A stretch of DNA of 64,000 nt from positions 186,001-250,000 of the forward strand of contig JAWQJJ010000001.1 in assembly GCA_033485155.1 (NCBI GenBank), written 5' to 3'. This document shows, piece by piece, positions 24,340-33,871 of this stretch. Under the pieces are notes generated by a model. It was not told where the DNA came from and made no database searches. It saw nothing but the letters and a program-made list of their open reading frames with translations. A program made the translations under genes and the position numbers. This stretch comes from Methanomassiliicoccus sp. (GTDB lineage Archaea; Thermoplasmatota; Thermoplasmata; Methanomassiliicoccales; Methanomassiliicoccaceae). The first letter of the stretch is position 1. Each line of letters starts with the position of its first letter.

Positions 24340-25251
24340 ATGAAGGCACCCCTGGGCAAGTACGAACTGTTGCTCGTCTCATCCGGGGTGCTGTGGGGGA
24401 CTTCGTTCTCCACCGTCAAGATCGCTCTCAACGGCGACATGGACCCGGTCCTGCTCGCTCTCCTGAGGTTCGTGGTGGGCACCGCGGCCATCGTACCGGC
24501 GGTGTACTGGATGAAGCGGTTGGACCTCAAGATGTTTATCTCCCTGCCGATCCTCGTCAATTCCTTTCTCAACGCTCTGAGCTTCGCGCTGCAGAACGCC
24601 GGGATGGTATCTACATCGGCCACCAATTCCGTTCTTCTGGTCAACACCAACGTGGGCGTGGTGGCCATTCTGGCGGCGATCTTCCTGGCTGAGGCGATCA
24701 CTCCGCGAATCATTGTCGGGATATTCCTCGGGATGCTCGGCGTGCTTTTCATTTCCACCGGGGGCGACCTCTCGGCTATCTACAGCGGCACCTTCTGGGG
24801 CAACCTTCTGGTGCTGGCCGCAGGGTGGGTATGGGCCTTCTACATCGTGCTCCAGAAGAAGATCCTCGACCCCAAGGCGGATGTGCTGATGGTGACTGCT
24901 GCCATCATGGGTGACACCATGCTGTTCCTTATTCCCCTGACCCTACTATTCACCACCAGTTACTCCATCCCAGGTACTGGTTGGATCGCGGTAGTGTACA
25001 TCGGCCTGGTATGTACCTTCGCCGCCAACCTACTGTATAACGCCGGGCTCAAGGGGGTCAAAGCCAGCGTATCCTCGGTAATCCTTCTGATCGAGGTCGT
25101 ATCAGGCATGGTATTCGCCATATTATTACTGGGAGAGATGCCCACGACGGTGACCGCTATGGGCGGAGCTCTCATCCTGATGTCGATTCTTGTGATCTCC
25201 TTCGCCAACGGGAAGAGCGGCAACAGCCACAAGGCCACGCCTAAGGCTTGA
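24340..25251 (+). CDS. EamA/DMT-family transporter
   Basis: The 303-residue protein has ten predicted membrane helices in two EamA repeats (first opening YELLLVSSGVLWGTSFSTV, second GNLLVLAAGWVWAFYIVLQ). This matches drug/metabolite transporters of the 10-TM type. A TATA-like AAATATATTG at about 24314-24323 implies a leaderless transcript at ATG 24340. The substrate is unknown. The 3' end overlaps the convergent ACT gene by 11 nt. Confidence 0.88.
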   Translation: MKAPLGKYELLLVSSGVLWGTSFSTVKIALNGDMDPVLLALLRFVVGTAAIVPAVYWMKRLDLKMFISLPILVNSFLNALSFALQNAGMVSTSATNSVLLVNTNVGVVAILAAIFLAEAITPRIIVGIFLGMLGVLFISTGGDLSAIYSGTFWGNLLVLAAGWVWAFYIVLQKKILDPKADVLMVTAAIMGDTMLFLIPLTLLFTTSYSIPGTGWIAVVYIGLVCTFAANLLYNAGLKGVKASVSSVILLIEVVSGMVFAILLLGEMPTTVTAMGGALILMSILVISFANGKSGNSHKATPKA

Positions 25252-25636
25252 ACCTATCCAGGACCTCCTTGGCCCGCTGGGGTTCGTTGACGGTCAGGGC
25301 GATCTCCTCAATGCTCGATCCACGGTTTCCCAGGATATACAGCGATTCGATGTTTATGCCCGCCTTGGACAGATGCTTAGTCACCTTGGCCAGCTCTCCT
25401 GGCCGGTCGGACAAGGATACGACCTCGATCTCCCGCTCGGAGAATTCCAGTTTCGCCGCCTTGAGGGCGCTTCGAGCGCTGGCTTCGTCGTCGGTGACCA
25501 CCCGGACCATCGGCCTGGACGATCCAAGGTCGGTCGATATTCCGCGGATGTTGACCGAGTTCCGGGAAAAGACCTCGGCGATCCACGCGATATCTCCAGG
25601 CTTGTTCTGGACATAGACCTCGAATTCTTGCGTCAT
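25241..25636 (-). CDS. Tandem ACT-domain protein
   Basis: The 131-residue protein contains two ACT domains: FEVYVQNKPGDIAWIAEVF then VVSLSDRPGELAKVTKHLS with GINIESLYIL. Stand-alone ACT proteins bind amino acids and regulate metabolism. ATG 25636 fits a leaderless transcript from the TATA-like TTTATTAG near 25661-25668; ATG 25651 is an alternative. It is convergent with the transporter gene and not in an evident operon. Confidence 0.82.
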   Translation of the reverse strand: MTQEFEVYVQNKPGDIAWIAEVFSRNSVNIRGISTDLGSSRPMVRVVTDDEASARSALKAAKLEFSEREIEVVSLSDRPGELAKVTKHLSKAGINIESLYILGNRGSSIEEIALTVNEPQRAKEVLDRFKP

Positions 25637-25744
25637 CACCGCATTAATCATCGGCGCGCTCTAATAAACTATGTCATGGCCTAGCACGGACGGCTAAGCT
25701 TTCTAGCGATAACATACGAACTTCGTCGACCGAGACCGCAGGCG

Positions 25745-26746
25745 CTAGGTACCGCGAACGGAGATCCTCTGGACCAGGAACCCGCTGAAAGTATCGCTGT
25801 TGGAGAGCAGGGCGCAACAAACGTAATCGCTTCCCGATAGGGGCATGGTAAGAGTGCCCTCCAGCCCGCTCCGGAACAGAGTGGTCTGGTATTGCATGTT
25901 GCCCGACCACCACGGCACGTCCAGCAGGACTATCTTCATGAGGTCCCAGGCCAGGACCTCTTCGCCCGTAGCCAGCGGAGGAGGGTTCATGTCGCCCGCC
26001 ATTATCAATAGCGCCCCGTCTCCGATCGGCACGATGCCCGCCGTTGCCAGTACGTTATCTCCCCGCTTATACTCATAGCCCACCGATGCCCCTCCCGCTG
26101 CCTTCAGATCGCTGAGCAGGAATGCGGTCTCCGGTGCCACGTACCTCATATCCAGAGCTTTGGCCATTGGAGTAGCGAGGGCTCCTTCACCATCCTCATA
26201 CCCCATGCCCACGAAATCGATACGGAGGGTGGCGTTGGGGGAATCGGTGTTGTTCAGGGAGTACATGAACGGTGCGGAGTCCCCGCCGATGCCCACCCAC
26301 AGTCCGCCCTTCTCCACCCAGCGCTTTGCTGGATAGCTGTAATAATCGGGCAGGTCGGCTCCCGGACCGACGATGAGGGTGGCTTGTCGGTCAGAGAAGA
26401 CGGTGGGCAGATCATCGGTACCGATGACCGTTGCGGTAAGGTCGCTCCCCAGGAGAGAGAATTCGTTGTTGAAGTGATCGGCCAAACGTTGCAAGCTGAC
26501 CTTGACCTTGAATTCCAACCCCTCGTTTATGAGCACGTAGATGTGGCCCTGGTGGACTCGGCTCACCTCCAGGGCGACGGCCGTTACGTTCCTGTCGTAC
26601 AGCCCTCCGGAGACGCTGTAGTTCATGGTCAGTGTGTTGCCGTTCACTGTTGCCATCATGCTCATGTCGCTGCCGCTAGCGCGGGGGACGAAAACCACGC
26701 TGGATGCCGCCAGGAAGACCACTACCAGGGACAGGAGGATGATCAT
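25745..26746 (-). CDS. Exported protein of the glycan island, unknown function
   Basis: The 333-residue protein has an N-terminal signal or anchor (IILLSLVVVFLAASSVVFV). An extracytoplasmic domain follows with several N-x-S/T sequons. Segments such as LIVGPGADLPDYYSYPAKRW, VEKGGLWVGIGGD and LLIMAGDMNPPPL resemble a flavodoxin-like or class I glutamine amidotransferase-like fold used in carbohydrate-binding surface proteins, but this is weak. It starts 1 nt after the stop of the GT-C-like gene, so the two are one operon. Confidence 0.6.
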   Translation of the reverse strand: MIILLSLVVVFLAASSVVFVPRASGSDMSMMATVNGNTLTMNYSVSGGLYDRNVTAVALEVSRVHQGHIYVLINEGLEFKVKVSLQRLADHFNNEFSLLGSDLTATVIGTDDLPTVFSDRQATLIVGPGADLPDYYSYPAKRWVEKGGLWVGIGGDSAPFMYSLNNTDSPNATLRIDFVGMGYEDGEGALATPMAKALDMRYVAPETAFLLSDLKAAGGASVGYEYKRGDNVLATAGIVPIGDGALLIMAGDMNPPPLATGEEVLAWDLMKIVLLDVPWWSGNMQYQTTLFRSGLEGTLTMPLSGSDYVCCALLSNSDTFSGFLVQRISVRGT

Positions 26747-26747
26747 C

Positions 26748-28217
26748 TTATGCCTCGTTGTACCACCTCCGGAACCTTAGCTGTAGTCGGTACAGGGGGT
26801 CTATCTGTTCTGGAAGAAGAGCGGTGGCCATGGCGATGACTCCGATAGCCGTCGGGATTATCCTCGATCCCTCCGAGCTTACTCCGTGGACACTGAGGTA
26901 GTAATCGACAACGGTCTGGTTGACGGTGCCAACCGGGATGATGCCAGTGTAGGTAGCAAGAGGGTATAGGAAAGCGAGGTAGGACTGAAGGCTGAGCCAG
27001 AACACCACTCCGGCGATAGACATCAGCATGAGCTTCATCTCGAAACGATCCTGATACACCGAGCACAGGAGGACGAAGGGCAGGGCCCAGAGCAGGTAGT
27101 GGGCGTGGGTGACGGACTGGAAGAGCAAGAGGATGATGAACACGGTCATGGAGCCGAACAGCAGCTGCTTCTCGTTGGATTCCTTGGCCCCCTTGAGCAT
27201 GGCGAAGACATAGATCAGGATGATGAACAGGATGGCGATCAGCAGGTAATTGGATATGTGGGTCACGGCAGAGACGGTGGAGCCGGGGAGTCCTCCCCCG
27301 CTGATCAACGCATTGATGTTGCGCATTAGCCCCCATACATTGATGCCGCCCATGTCGTTGGTACCCATCCTGCCGGTCAGAAAGACCATGATGGACGGGT
27401 CAGTGAAGATCATAATCAGGATGCTAGATACTCCTAGGATTCCCCCTACGATGTAGCTCCCTAGATTCCTGAGATTAGGTACAATCACAGTAGAGTTACG
27501 CCACTCCGCGATGGCCAGCCCTAGGAGGTATGCGAAGAAGAACAGGGCAAGGTATATGGGGAACAGCTTGATCGCGACGGCCAGGCCGATGGCCAGACCA
27601 GCGCTGAGATACATCATACGATACATCAGGTACAATGACAGGACAGAGAAGAACACCGCCAGGATATCGAAGTTGCCGTAGATGCTGGATATGAATATGA
27701 CCAGCGGGTTGAGGAACCACAATATGAACGCACTACGGGCGGCCTCCCGGTCCTTGATCAAGTTGACGAAATGATAGAGAAGGACGGCGGTAAGGTAGTC
27801 GGCGATTATTAGGGGGAGCTTGAACATCAAGTTAAACGCCGGATGGGTCACCATCGGGTTGACCATCCCGGTGATCTGGCCAATCTCCACCAGGGAGGGC
27901 TGGAAGCTCACCCACTGTGATGGGTCTAGGAACAGTGACAATACCCAAGCGAAGGGTACGGTCACAAAGGCGAAACCGGGGGGGTAGGAATACGCCATGT
28001 GGCCGTACGGTCCGATGCCCGCCAGAGTATCTACTATGCCCTGGTAGAACGGATAGGTGTCATACGTCCAGCTGGTCCATGGGGCCACTGCCAGGCGGAC
28101 CCCGAAACCGATGAGGACAACCCACAGAAGGCGACGGTCGGGGAACAGTGCTTTTCCGACCCCTGCAAACCGATAGCCCAACTTCGAGTCCGACAGCGTT
28201 AAGACCGTCCTTACCAC
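26748..28217 (-). CDS. Multi-pass GT-C-type glycosyltransferase
   Basis: The 489-residue protein has about 10-12 membrane helices. An acidic first loop WTYDTYPFYQGIVDTLAGIG is followed by GHMAYSYPPGFAFV. GT-C enzymes using polyprenyl-phosphate sugars (GPI-mannosyltransferase or DUF2029-like) have this layout. A TATA-like CATATATTTATCC near 28232-28244 supports the GTG start at 28217. It is co-transcribed with the exported protein at 25745. The sugar is unknown. Confidence 0.75.
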   Translation of the reverse strand: MVRTVLTLSDSKLGYRFAGVGKALFPDRRLLWVVLIGFGVRLAVAPWTSWTYDTYPFYQGIVDTLAGIGPYGHMAYSYPPGFAFVTVPFAWVLSLFLDPSQWVSFQPSLVEIGQITGMVNPMVTHPAFNLMFKLPLIIADYLTAVLLYHFVNLIKDREAARSAFILWFLNPLVIFISSIYGNFDILAVFFSVLSLYLMYRMMYLSAGLAIGLAVAIKLFPIYLALFFFAYLLGLAIAEWRNSTVIVPNLRNLGSYIVGGILGVSSILIMIFTDPSIMVFLTGRMGTNDMGGINVWGLMRNINALISGGGLPGSTVSAVTHISNYLLIAILFIILIYVFAMLKGAKESNEKQLLFGSMTVFIILLLFQSVTHAHYLLWALPFVLLCSVYQDRFEMKLMLMSIAGVVFWLSLQSYLAFLYPLATYTGIIPVGTVNQTVVDYYLSVHGVSSEGSRIIPTAIGVIAMATALLPEQIDPLYRLQLRFRRWYNEA

Positions 28218-28263
28218 CCCAAGCGTTCGGTGGATAAATATATGAAACGGTCCCTGGCAACGG

Positions 28264-29094
28264 TCACGAGAGGATGATCATGATGACGCCCATGAGCGCC
28301 ACAAGGGTCAGAAGCACAACTTGGCCAGACCGTTTCAGGAACACACGGTCCGCGACGTATGCCACGCACTTCCCCGGCAAACCACATTGCCGCAAGATCG
28401 AGGTGATGATTGTCGAGGAGAGCTTGGACTCCCCGTCCGCGCGGTCCCCAAACTGGTAATGAACCTCCGCCACGGTAATGTCCCTGGGTACAAACTTTAA
28501 TAGGTCGAATAGGACCTTGAAACCCTTCTTTTCGAAAAGAATGCCATTCTCGGTTACGATTTTCTGAGACATATCGGTACGCGCCCCGAACAGGCCGCTC
28601 ATGATATCATCTGGATGAGGCTGACGGTGCATCCTTAGATATGTATGAGCCAAGAACTGTGCCGCGTCCGAAGAGGTCCTTCGTTTCCAGTTCAAAGCTT
28701 CCTTGTGTTCTCTCTTGCCAATGACCATGTCCGCGCCGCCCTCCAGCGCGGCCATTATCTCTGCCAAGGTTTCGGGAGGGTGCTGAAAATCGGCATCCAT
28801 GACGATGTAGTATGGCGTTGTCGTTCTTGCGATGCCATCCATTACCGCTGCGGTGAGTCCGCGATCACCAGGGTCTCGGATCACTAGCGACACATCTTTT
28901 TTGCTAGCCTCAAGGGCCGTTACTGCTTCTATGGTCCCATCCTTGGAGTTATCGTCCAGCACGAGGACTTTTACTCCTGGATAAAGCTCTAGAAGGCGGA
29001 TAATCATCCTGTCGATATTACGAACCTCGTCATAGGTAGGGATAATTATTGAGAAAAGGGAGTTTTTGGCTGGTCGTACTACCAACAGGACCAC
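28264..29094 (-). CDS. Dolichol-phosphate mannosyltransferase-like GT2
   Basis: The 276-residue protein has the GT2 fold SIIIPTYDEVRNIDRMI, metal motif VMDADFQHPPETL, and GDRGLTAAVMDGIA. A later FGDRADGESKLS precedes one C-terminal membrane helix. These are Dpm1 hallmarks, so it would load mannose or a related sugar onto dolichyl phosphate at the cytosolic face. GTG 29094 is the likely start. It is the first of several surface-glycan transferases here. Confidence 0.88.
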   Translation of the reverse strand: MVLLVVRPAKNSLFSIIIPTYDEVRNIDRMIIRLLELYPGVKVLVLDDNSKDGTIEAVTALEASKKDVSLVIRDPGDRGLTAAVMDGIARTTTPYYIVMDADFQHPPETLAEIMAALEGGADMVIGKREHKEALNWKRRTSSDAAQFLAHTYLRMHRQPHPDDIMSGLFGARTDMSQKIVTENGILFEKKGFKVLFDLLKFVPRDITVAEVHYQFGDRADGESKLSSTIITSILRQCGLPGKCVAYVADRVFLKRSGQVVLLTLVALMGVIMIILS

Positions 29095-29319
29095 CTTCCA
29101 GACCTTTACTGATTGTCGTTATATATCCTTTTGCATAATTTCTGGGTGCCTACTATGGTTTGATCTCTCAGATCGGCAGATTCATTTTGCTGCATTGTCG
29201 CCTGGAGAACATAATACTATCTCGAACGATAATCATTTGAGGTTATATTGGAATCAGATGCGGCACCCAGGGAAGGATTATGTATCTCCCATCCTTTTGT
29301 GGCCAATCAGGTGTTATGC

Positions 29320-30378
29320 ATGAGGGTCGTGGTGTTATGCAGGAAGCTTAACGGGCGGCCTACTGATGGTTTTGAGCGGTACTCCAACGACCTCGTGACC
29401 GGCCTCAGGGGCCGGGTGGAGGTCGTGCTACCGAACCAGGATGCTCCGGGCAATATACCGCCCTCCGGCTCGTTCATCAGCCCGCTGTTCTATGATATCG
29501 CCCATCCGATATGGGAGATTTTGCGCGGACGGATGAAGGCTGATGTGTTCCATGCGGTGACAGACGCTCAGGCTATAATCTTCCCCTGGCTCCGAGGAAA
29601 AAAGGTCCTGACCATGCACCACGTGGATAAGACCGCTCCCGATTCTATCCCCGAGACTATCTTTCGGACCTTCTTCGGCATCGGCACCAGAATCGGGCTC
29701 CGCCAAGCCGATACGATAATCTGCGTTTCCTCGCAGACCAAGAAGGAGGTCATGGAGCGCTACGGAGTCCCCGCCTCGCGCCTAGTCGTCGTCCCTCACG
29801 CTATTGCCGATAAGTTCCGCCCCCTACCTGAGGTGAGGAAGAAGAACGCCATCGGTTACATCGGCGCATTCAAGCGGAGGAAGAATCTGGAGCATCTCGT
29901 CCGGGCGTTCGATCTGCACGTTCGTAGCTGCCCCCAGTCTGAACTGGAGCTGGTGCTATGCGGGGATGGTACTGACAGGGACCGACTGGAAGCGCTGGTC
30001 GGGGAGCTGGGGTTGGCGGGTCGGGTCGAGCTGCGGGGGCCAGTGCCCGAGGACAAGCTCGTGGAGACCTATAACTCGTTTTCCATGCTGGCGATGACCA
30101 GTTATCAGGAAGGTTTCGGCCTCCCCATAATCGAAGCCCAAGCCTGCGGGGTCCCAGTGCTTACGGTGGAGGGCGCAATGATCCCCGAGGAAGTGATCAG
30201 GGCGACGGTGAAATGCAAGGGCCTCGAGGATATGGCCATGTGGATGGACCGGCTGCAGAACGACCGCGAAGCGCGCGGAAAGGTCATCGCCGCCGGGTTG
30301 GCCCATGCCGCGACGTTCTCGGTGGACCGGATGACAGAAGCGACAGCATCGGTTTACGCGCAGACGTTAAAAGAATAA
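29320..30378 (+). CDS. GT4 glycosyltransferase
   Basis: The 352-residue GT-B protein starts RVVVLCRKLNGRPTDGFERY. The acceptor lobe leads to DTIICVSSQTKKEVMERYGV. The donor lobe has IGYIGAFKRRKNLEHLVRAF and the C-terminal signature MTSYQEGFGLPIIEAQACGV, with the EGFGLPIIE motif. ATG 29320 is preferred over upstream in-frame codons because it starts at the first strand. The preceding 225 bp contains no gene that I can support and is AT-rich. Confidence 0.9.
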   Translation: MRVVVLCRKLNGRPTDGFERYSNDLVTGLRGRVEVVLPNQDAPGNIPPSGSFISPLFYDIAHPIWEILRGRMKADVFHAVTDAQAIIFPWLRGKKVLTMHHVDKTAPDSIPETIFRTFFGIGTRIGLRQADTIICVSSQTKKEVMERYGVPASRLVVVPHAIADKFRPLPEVRKKNAIGYIGAFKRRKNLEHLVRAFDLHVRSCPQSELELVLCGDGTDRDRLEALVGELGLAGRVELRGPVPEDKLVETYNSFSMLAMTSYQEGFGLPIIEAQACGVPVLTVEGAMIPEEVIRATVKCKGLEDMAMWMDRLQNDREARGKVIAAGLAHAATFSVDRMTEATASVYAQTLKE

Positions 30379-30382
30379 GCTT

Positions 30383-31255
30383 TCAATCCTGGGGCCCGCT
30401 GGTCGCGGCCACGTTCGTGTTATCGGTGGATTTAGCCATCCTGGCACGATAGAAGACCCCCATGGTCTCCTTGAAAATGCTCTTTACTGTCTTGAATCCG
30501 ATTCTTCCGCCGCAACTGCGGCTGAAGTTGAGTTCGATGGGCGCCTCAACGATTTTATATCCATCGGCCTGGACGTTCACCAGCAGGTCAAGGTCGAAAG
30601 CATAGCGCTGGGCCTCCACCTTGTTAATCTCTTTGTCAAGAACGTCCTTGCGGAACAGCTTGAACCCCGGCTGGGTGTCTGTGACATCAAGGTTGAACAT
30701 GGCCTTGATAAGCAGGTGGTAGCCCCAGCTCAGGAACTTGCGCTTGGTGGGGTAGTCGACCTTGGAATCGGGATGGCGCTTAGAACCAATCACCACGTCC
30801 GCCTCGGTGGCTTTCAGCATGTACATGAACTTCATGGCGTGCTTGGGGTGTATCTCCAGGTCAGCGTCCATGAACACCACTAGGTTGCCCGATGCCCGCC
30901 GAGCGCCGACCTTCAAGGCGTTCCCCTTGCCGACGTTCTTGGAATAGCTTACAGGAACGATTTCAGGGCTGTGAGCGGCCGCTCTGATAATCTCATGGAT
31001 TGTGTTATCCGAGCTACCGTCATTGACTACAACAAGCTCAAAGGGCACACCGTAGCGACGTACAACACGAAGGCATTCAAGGAGGTTTTTATAGATCTTC
31101 CCCCCCTCATTATAAGCTGGAATTACAAAAGAGATAAAGTCGGAATTGCTTTCGGCGATCCTGCGCCGCTCGATCAACAAAGCGTCCGTATCCGACAAAG
31201 GACCTGGAAGGTCATTTTCGTATTGAATCGCCGTTCCTTCCGAAGATATAGCCAT
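30383..31255 (-). CDS. GT2 dolichyl-phosphate glycosyltransferase-like protein
   Basis: The 290-residue protein has a 40-residue variable start, then FVIPAYNEGGKIYKNLLECL, VVNDGSSDNTIHEII and metal motif VFMDADLEIHPKHAM. These are followed by DTQPGFKLFRKDVL and a long C-terminal helix region ending near RMAKS. The TQPGFKLF motif is typical of the Alg5/DPG synthase-like GT2 group that makes dolichyl-phosphate sugars. It ends 5 nt from the convergent GT4 gene. Confidence 0.88.
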   Translation of the reverse strand: MAISSEGTAIQYENDLPGPLSDTDALLIERRRIAESNSDFISFVIPAYNEGGKIYKNLLECLRVVRRYGVPFELVVVNDGSSDNTIHEIIRAAAHSPEIVPVSYSKNVGKGNALKVGARRASGNLVVFMDADLEIHPKHAMKFMYMLKATEADVVIGSKRHPDSKVDYPTKRKFLSWGYHLLIKAMFNLDVTDTQPGFKLFRKDVLDKEINKVEAQRYAFDLDLLVNVQADGYKIVEAPIELNFSRSCGGRIGFKTVKSIFKETMGVFYRARMAKSTDNTNVAATSGPQD

Positions 31256-31396
31256 TCCCTTCCCCTTTTCTTACTGCCCTTGTATATATTTACCTATCTT
31301 TCCCCTTGAGGCACTTAATAGCACCTTGATGGAGCTAAACATTTAAAGCTTATCCCTCACGATAGTAATTTGTGTTAATTCTGATAATGACGATTC

Positions 31397-31545
31397 TTAC
31401 CAGTTGGCCTCTCGACTCACAAAGCGAGGGTTGGCCAGCATATTTCGGATGCCTCCCCCCGCGTAATTGAAGCGGTATTTCCCCTCAAGACGGGCCAGGA
31501 ATGCAGCAACATTGGCCGTTATCGGTGCCTTCTTACGACCACTAG
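31397..31545 (-). pseudogene. Possible coding remnant in the intergenic region
   Basis: A 48-codon stretch on the minus strand ends at TAA 31397-31399. It encodes a protein-like sequence (FLARLEGKYRFNYAGGG, then MLANPRFVSREANW). There is no start codon near its beginning and a TAA closes the frame just upstream, inside the end of the GT4 gene. It may be the 3' end of a lost gene. The rest of 31256-31541 is AT-rich and carries nothing else that I can identify. Confidence 0.25.
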
Positions 31546-32531
31546 CTTTTTAGCAACTTCTCGAACGCATCAGCGCTGACATCCCAGCTGAATCTACCTG
31601 CCCACTCCAGCCCATTATTGCCCATCTCCATCCGCAGCCTCTCATCGCCCAGCAGGCGCGCGATCCCGTTGGACAGGTCAACAGGCGTTGGTGGGGTAAG
31701 CAACCCGTTGTATCCATCTTTGATGGAATCTCTCAGGCCCGGTATATTGTAGCCCACCGCCGGGGTTCCAAGAGCATTAGCATCGGTAACGACCTGGCCC
31801 CAGCCCTCCCTGACCCCTGGTACAGCTATAACCCACGATTCCCTGACACGACTGTCCCTGGTCTCGCGGTCAACATAACCGAGGAACTCAATGTCGGGAT
31901 TAGCCTTCTGTAGCTCGGACCTAAGATATCCGTCACCAGCGGCCACTAACGTAAGATCGGGAAATCGTTGCTTTAGGATGCGGTAGGCTTCGACGACATG
32001 GTGAGGGCATTTTGCTTTTTTCATCCTGCCAACAAAAATCATTGAGGGGTGCGACGTCTTGGGCGGCACCTTGTCCAGCTTCGTCACGTTAAGACCGTTG
32101 GGCACTATAATTACATTCTTGAAGCCCATCTCCAATAGCTCATTACGAGTCGAATCAGAAACGGTCACGGTCTGAATGTCCCTATACCTGCTTAGCCATT
32201 TCCGTTCAAAATAATTGTAACCCATCCACGCGACGGGATAAGGCATTTCATAGTACCAGAACTCCCTTGCAAGCTGGTGGATCAGAGCGACTATGCGCTC
32301 CCCCCTGGTGACGAATCGTGGGGTCATGAACGGAACGGTGTTGATCTCGTCGATGACCACATCATAGCGGACCTTTGATGAATTATAAAACTGACCTGCT
32401 CTGCGGTAAACCGAATACCGACTCCCGGAACGAACCACGGTTATGCCATCTATACGCTCTTCCTTGAGGCCACCTTCGAACATGCTCGAGAAAATGGTGA
32501 CCTCGTGACCCCTCTCGACCAGACGTTTCAT
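31542..32531 (-). CDS. GT4 glycosyltransferase, annotated part lacking first strand
   Basis: The 329-residue open frame from ATG 32531 begins KRLVERGHEVTIFSSMFEGG and contains VTVSDSTRNELLEMGF. The donor lobe has MIFVGRMKKAKCPHHVVEAY and the signature PGVREGWGQVVTDANALGTP. The first Rossmann strand and the loop KILLFNWRDIKNPQAGGAEV lie upstream in the same frame but without a usable start downstream of an in-frame TAG (see 32532-32648). The ORF as it stands is N-terminally truncated. It may be translated with TAG readthrough or be inactive. Confidence 0.85.
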   Translation of the reverse strand: MKRLVERGHEVTIFSSMFEGGLKEERIDGITVVRSGSRYSVYRRAGQFYNSSKVRYDVVIDEINTVPFMTPRFVTRGERIVALIHQLAREFWYYEMPYPVAWMGYNYFERKWLSRYRDIQTVTVSDSTRNELLEMGFKNVIIVPNGLNVTKLDKVPPKTSHPSMIFVGRMKKAKCPHHVVEAYRILKQRFPDLTLVAAGDGYLRSELQKANPDIEFLGYVDRETRDSRVRESWVIAVPGVREGWGQVVTDANALGTPAVGYNIPGLRDSIKDGYNGLLTPPTPVDLSNGIARLLGDERLRMEMGNNGLEWAGRFSWDVSADAFEKLLKS

Positions 32532-32648
32532 GATCTGGTGAGTGTAGACTTCCGCGCCTCCGGCCTGGGGGTTCTTGATATCACGCCAGTTAAATAATAG
32601 GATTTTTAATTTGCCACCCTAGTCCAGATGACTGGCAGAATATATCAT
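32532..32648 (-). other. N-terminal extension of the GT4 gene with in-frame TAG
   Basis: ATG 32648 follows TGAGGAAAA, a good ribosome site, and opens nine codons in frame with the GT4 gene up to a TAG at 32619-32621. After it the frame continues with GGKLKILLFNWRD and IKNPQAGGAEVYTHQIM into the called ORF. This is exactly the expected GT4 N-terminus. No ATG, GTG or TTG lies between the TAG and ATG 32531. An alternative is GTG 32617 with one missing T in AAATTAAAAA. Confidence 0.7.
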
Positions 32649-32822
32649 TTTTCCTCAGAACGATCCTTTGCTTTGGTCCACCATCGTCTTATCTAGAGGC
32701 TCACCACCCTCGCCAATGGGTCGAGGACTGGACTCGTGGAGCACTTAATCGGCAGTAAGCGTTAATTTATGGATGAACCGCATGCGGGTTCATTAATACG
32801 GCTTGGTAAGGGTGAGCGAAGG

Positions 32823-33866
32823 ATGGAAGGCCCCGGTGAGATAAGCATTTCCATAGTAATACCGACCCATAACCGGAAGGAGAAGCTGCTGCGTCTCATC
32901 AGATCCCTCCTCGAAAGCACATTCCCGGTGAATGAGTCAAGCATAATCGTCGTGAACGACCGCTCCTCTGATGGGACCGCCGAGGCCGTCCGGGACGCCT
33001 TCCCCAACATCATGCTAATTACCAACAGCGAAGAGGGCTTCATTTCCAAGTCCAGGAATATAGGTATCCATACGTCCACCGGGCAGTATGTGTTCCTGGT
33101 CGACGACGATAACGTGGTCGACCGCAACTGCATAAGTGAGTTGGTGGGCACTTTCGTAGGCGATCCCACGGGGTCCATTGGTGTGGTCGGTCCGATTATG
33201 TGTTACCTCGAAAAGCCCGAGCTTATCTGGTGTGCGGGCGTCCGACGCAATATGGTCACTAGTCTAACAAGGTTTATTGGAAGGGGGGAGATTAATGAGG
33301 GCCAGTATCATGATCTGATGGAAAGTGAGGACTTCCCCAACTCCTTCATGATCTCTCGGGAAGTCATCGAGAAGGTCGGTGTGTTCGATGAGGTTCTGTT
33401 CCCCATCCATTATGAGGAAGCCGATCTCGGTGAGCGGGCAAGGCGGAAGGGCTTCAGAGTCATGTGCAATCCTCGGGCAAAGACATGGCACGACATCCCC
33501 GTCCCGAAAAAGGGGGACGATAAGACCCGGACACATCACCTCCAGAACGATATCCGGGCCTATTACTCTGGCAGGAACCGGGTTCTGTTCTTGAAGAAGT
33601 ACGCGAGCCCCGTCAGATATCTTCTCTTCATCTCTCTTTTTAACTGGCCGCTGACCTGCTACTATTTTAGGATAATGCTCACGGCCAGGACGAAGAATCG
33701 CAGGGAGAGGGTACAGCTCGCCAGGAGCTACATGAGCGGCATAATCGATGGCATGAGGTTTGTAACGACATCCGCTTCTATCGAGCTATCCAACCAATCC
33801 AATAAAACGGAGGCGCAACAGCCAGGAGTGACGATTGATGCATCGAACCGGGATGAGCGGCGGTGA
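32823..33866 (+). CDS. GT2 glycosyltransferase
   Basis: The 347-residue protein begins ISISIVIPTHNRKEKLLRLI and has VVNDRSSDGTAEAV, metal motif FLVDDDNVVDRNC and EEADLGERARRKGFRV. A C-terminal amphipathic and membrane-near region (YLLFISLFNWPLTCYYF) follows. ATG 32823, with GGTGAG upstream, is preferred; ATG 32769 in frame is possible. It heads a plus-strand glycan operon that runs to 43237. Confidence 0.88.
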   Translation: MEGPGEISISIVIPTHNRKEKLLRLIRSLLESTFPVNESSIIVVNDRSSDGTAEAVRDAFPNIMLITNSEEGFISKSRNIGIHTSTGQYVFLVDDDNVVDRNCISELVGTFVGDPTGSIGVVGPIMCYLEKPELIWCAGVRRNMVTSLTRFIGRGEINEGQYHDLMESEDFPNSFMISREVIEKVGVFDEVLFPIHYEEADLGERARRKGFRVMCNPRAKTWHDIPVPKKGDDKTRTHHLQNDIRAYYSGRNRVLFLKKYASPVRYLLFISLFNWPLTCYYFRIMLTARTKNRRERVQLARSYMSGIIDGMRFVTTSASIELSNQSNKTEAQQPGVTIDASNRDERR

Positions 33867-33871
33867 GGTGA

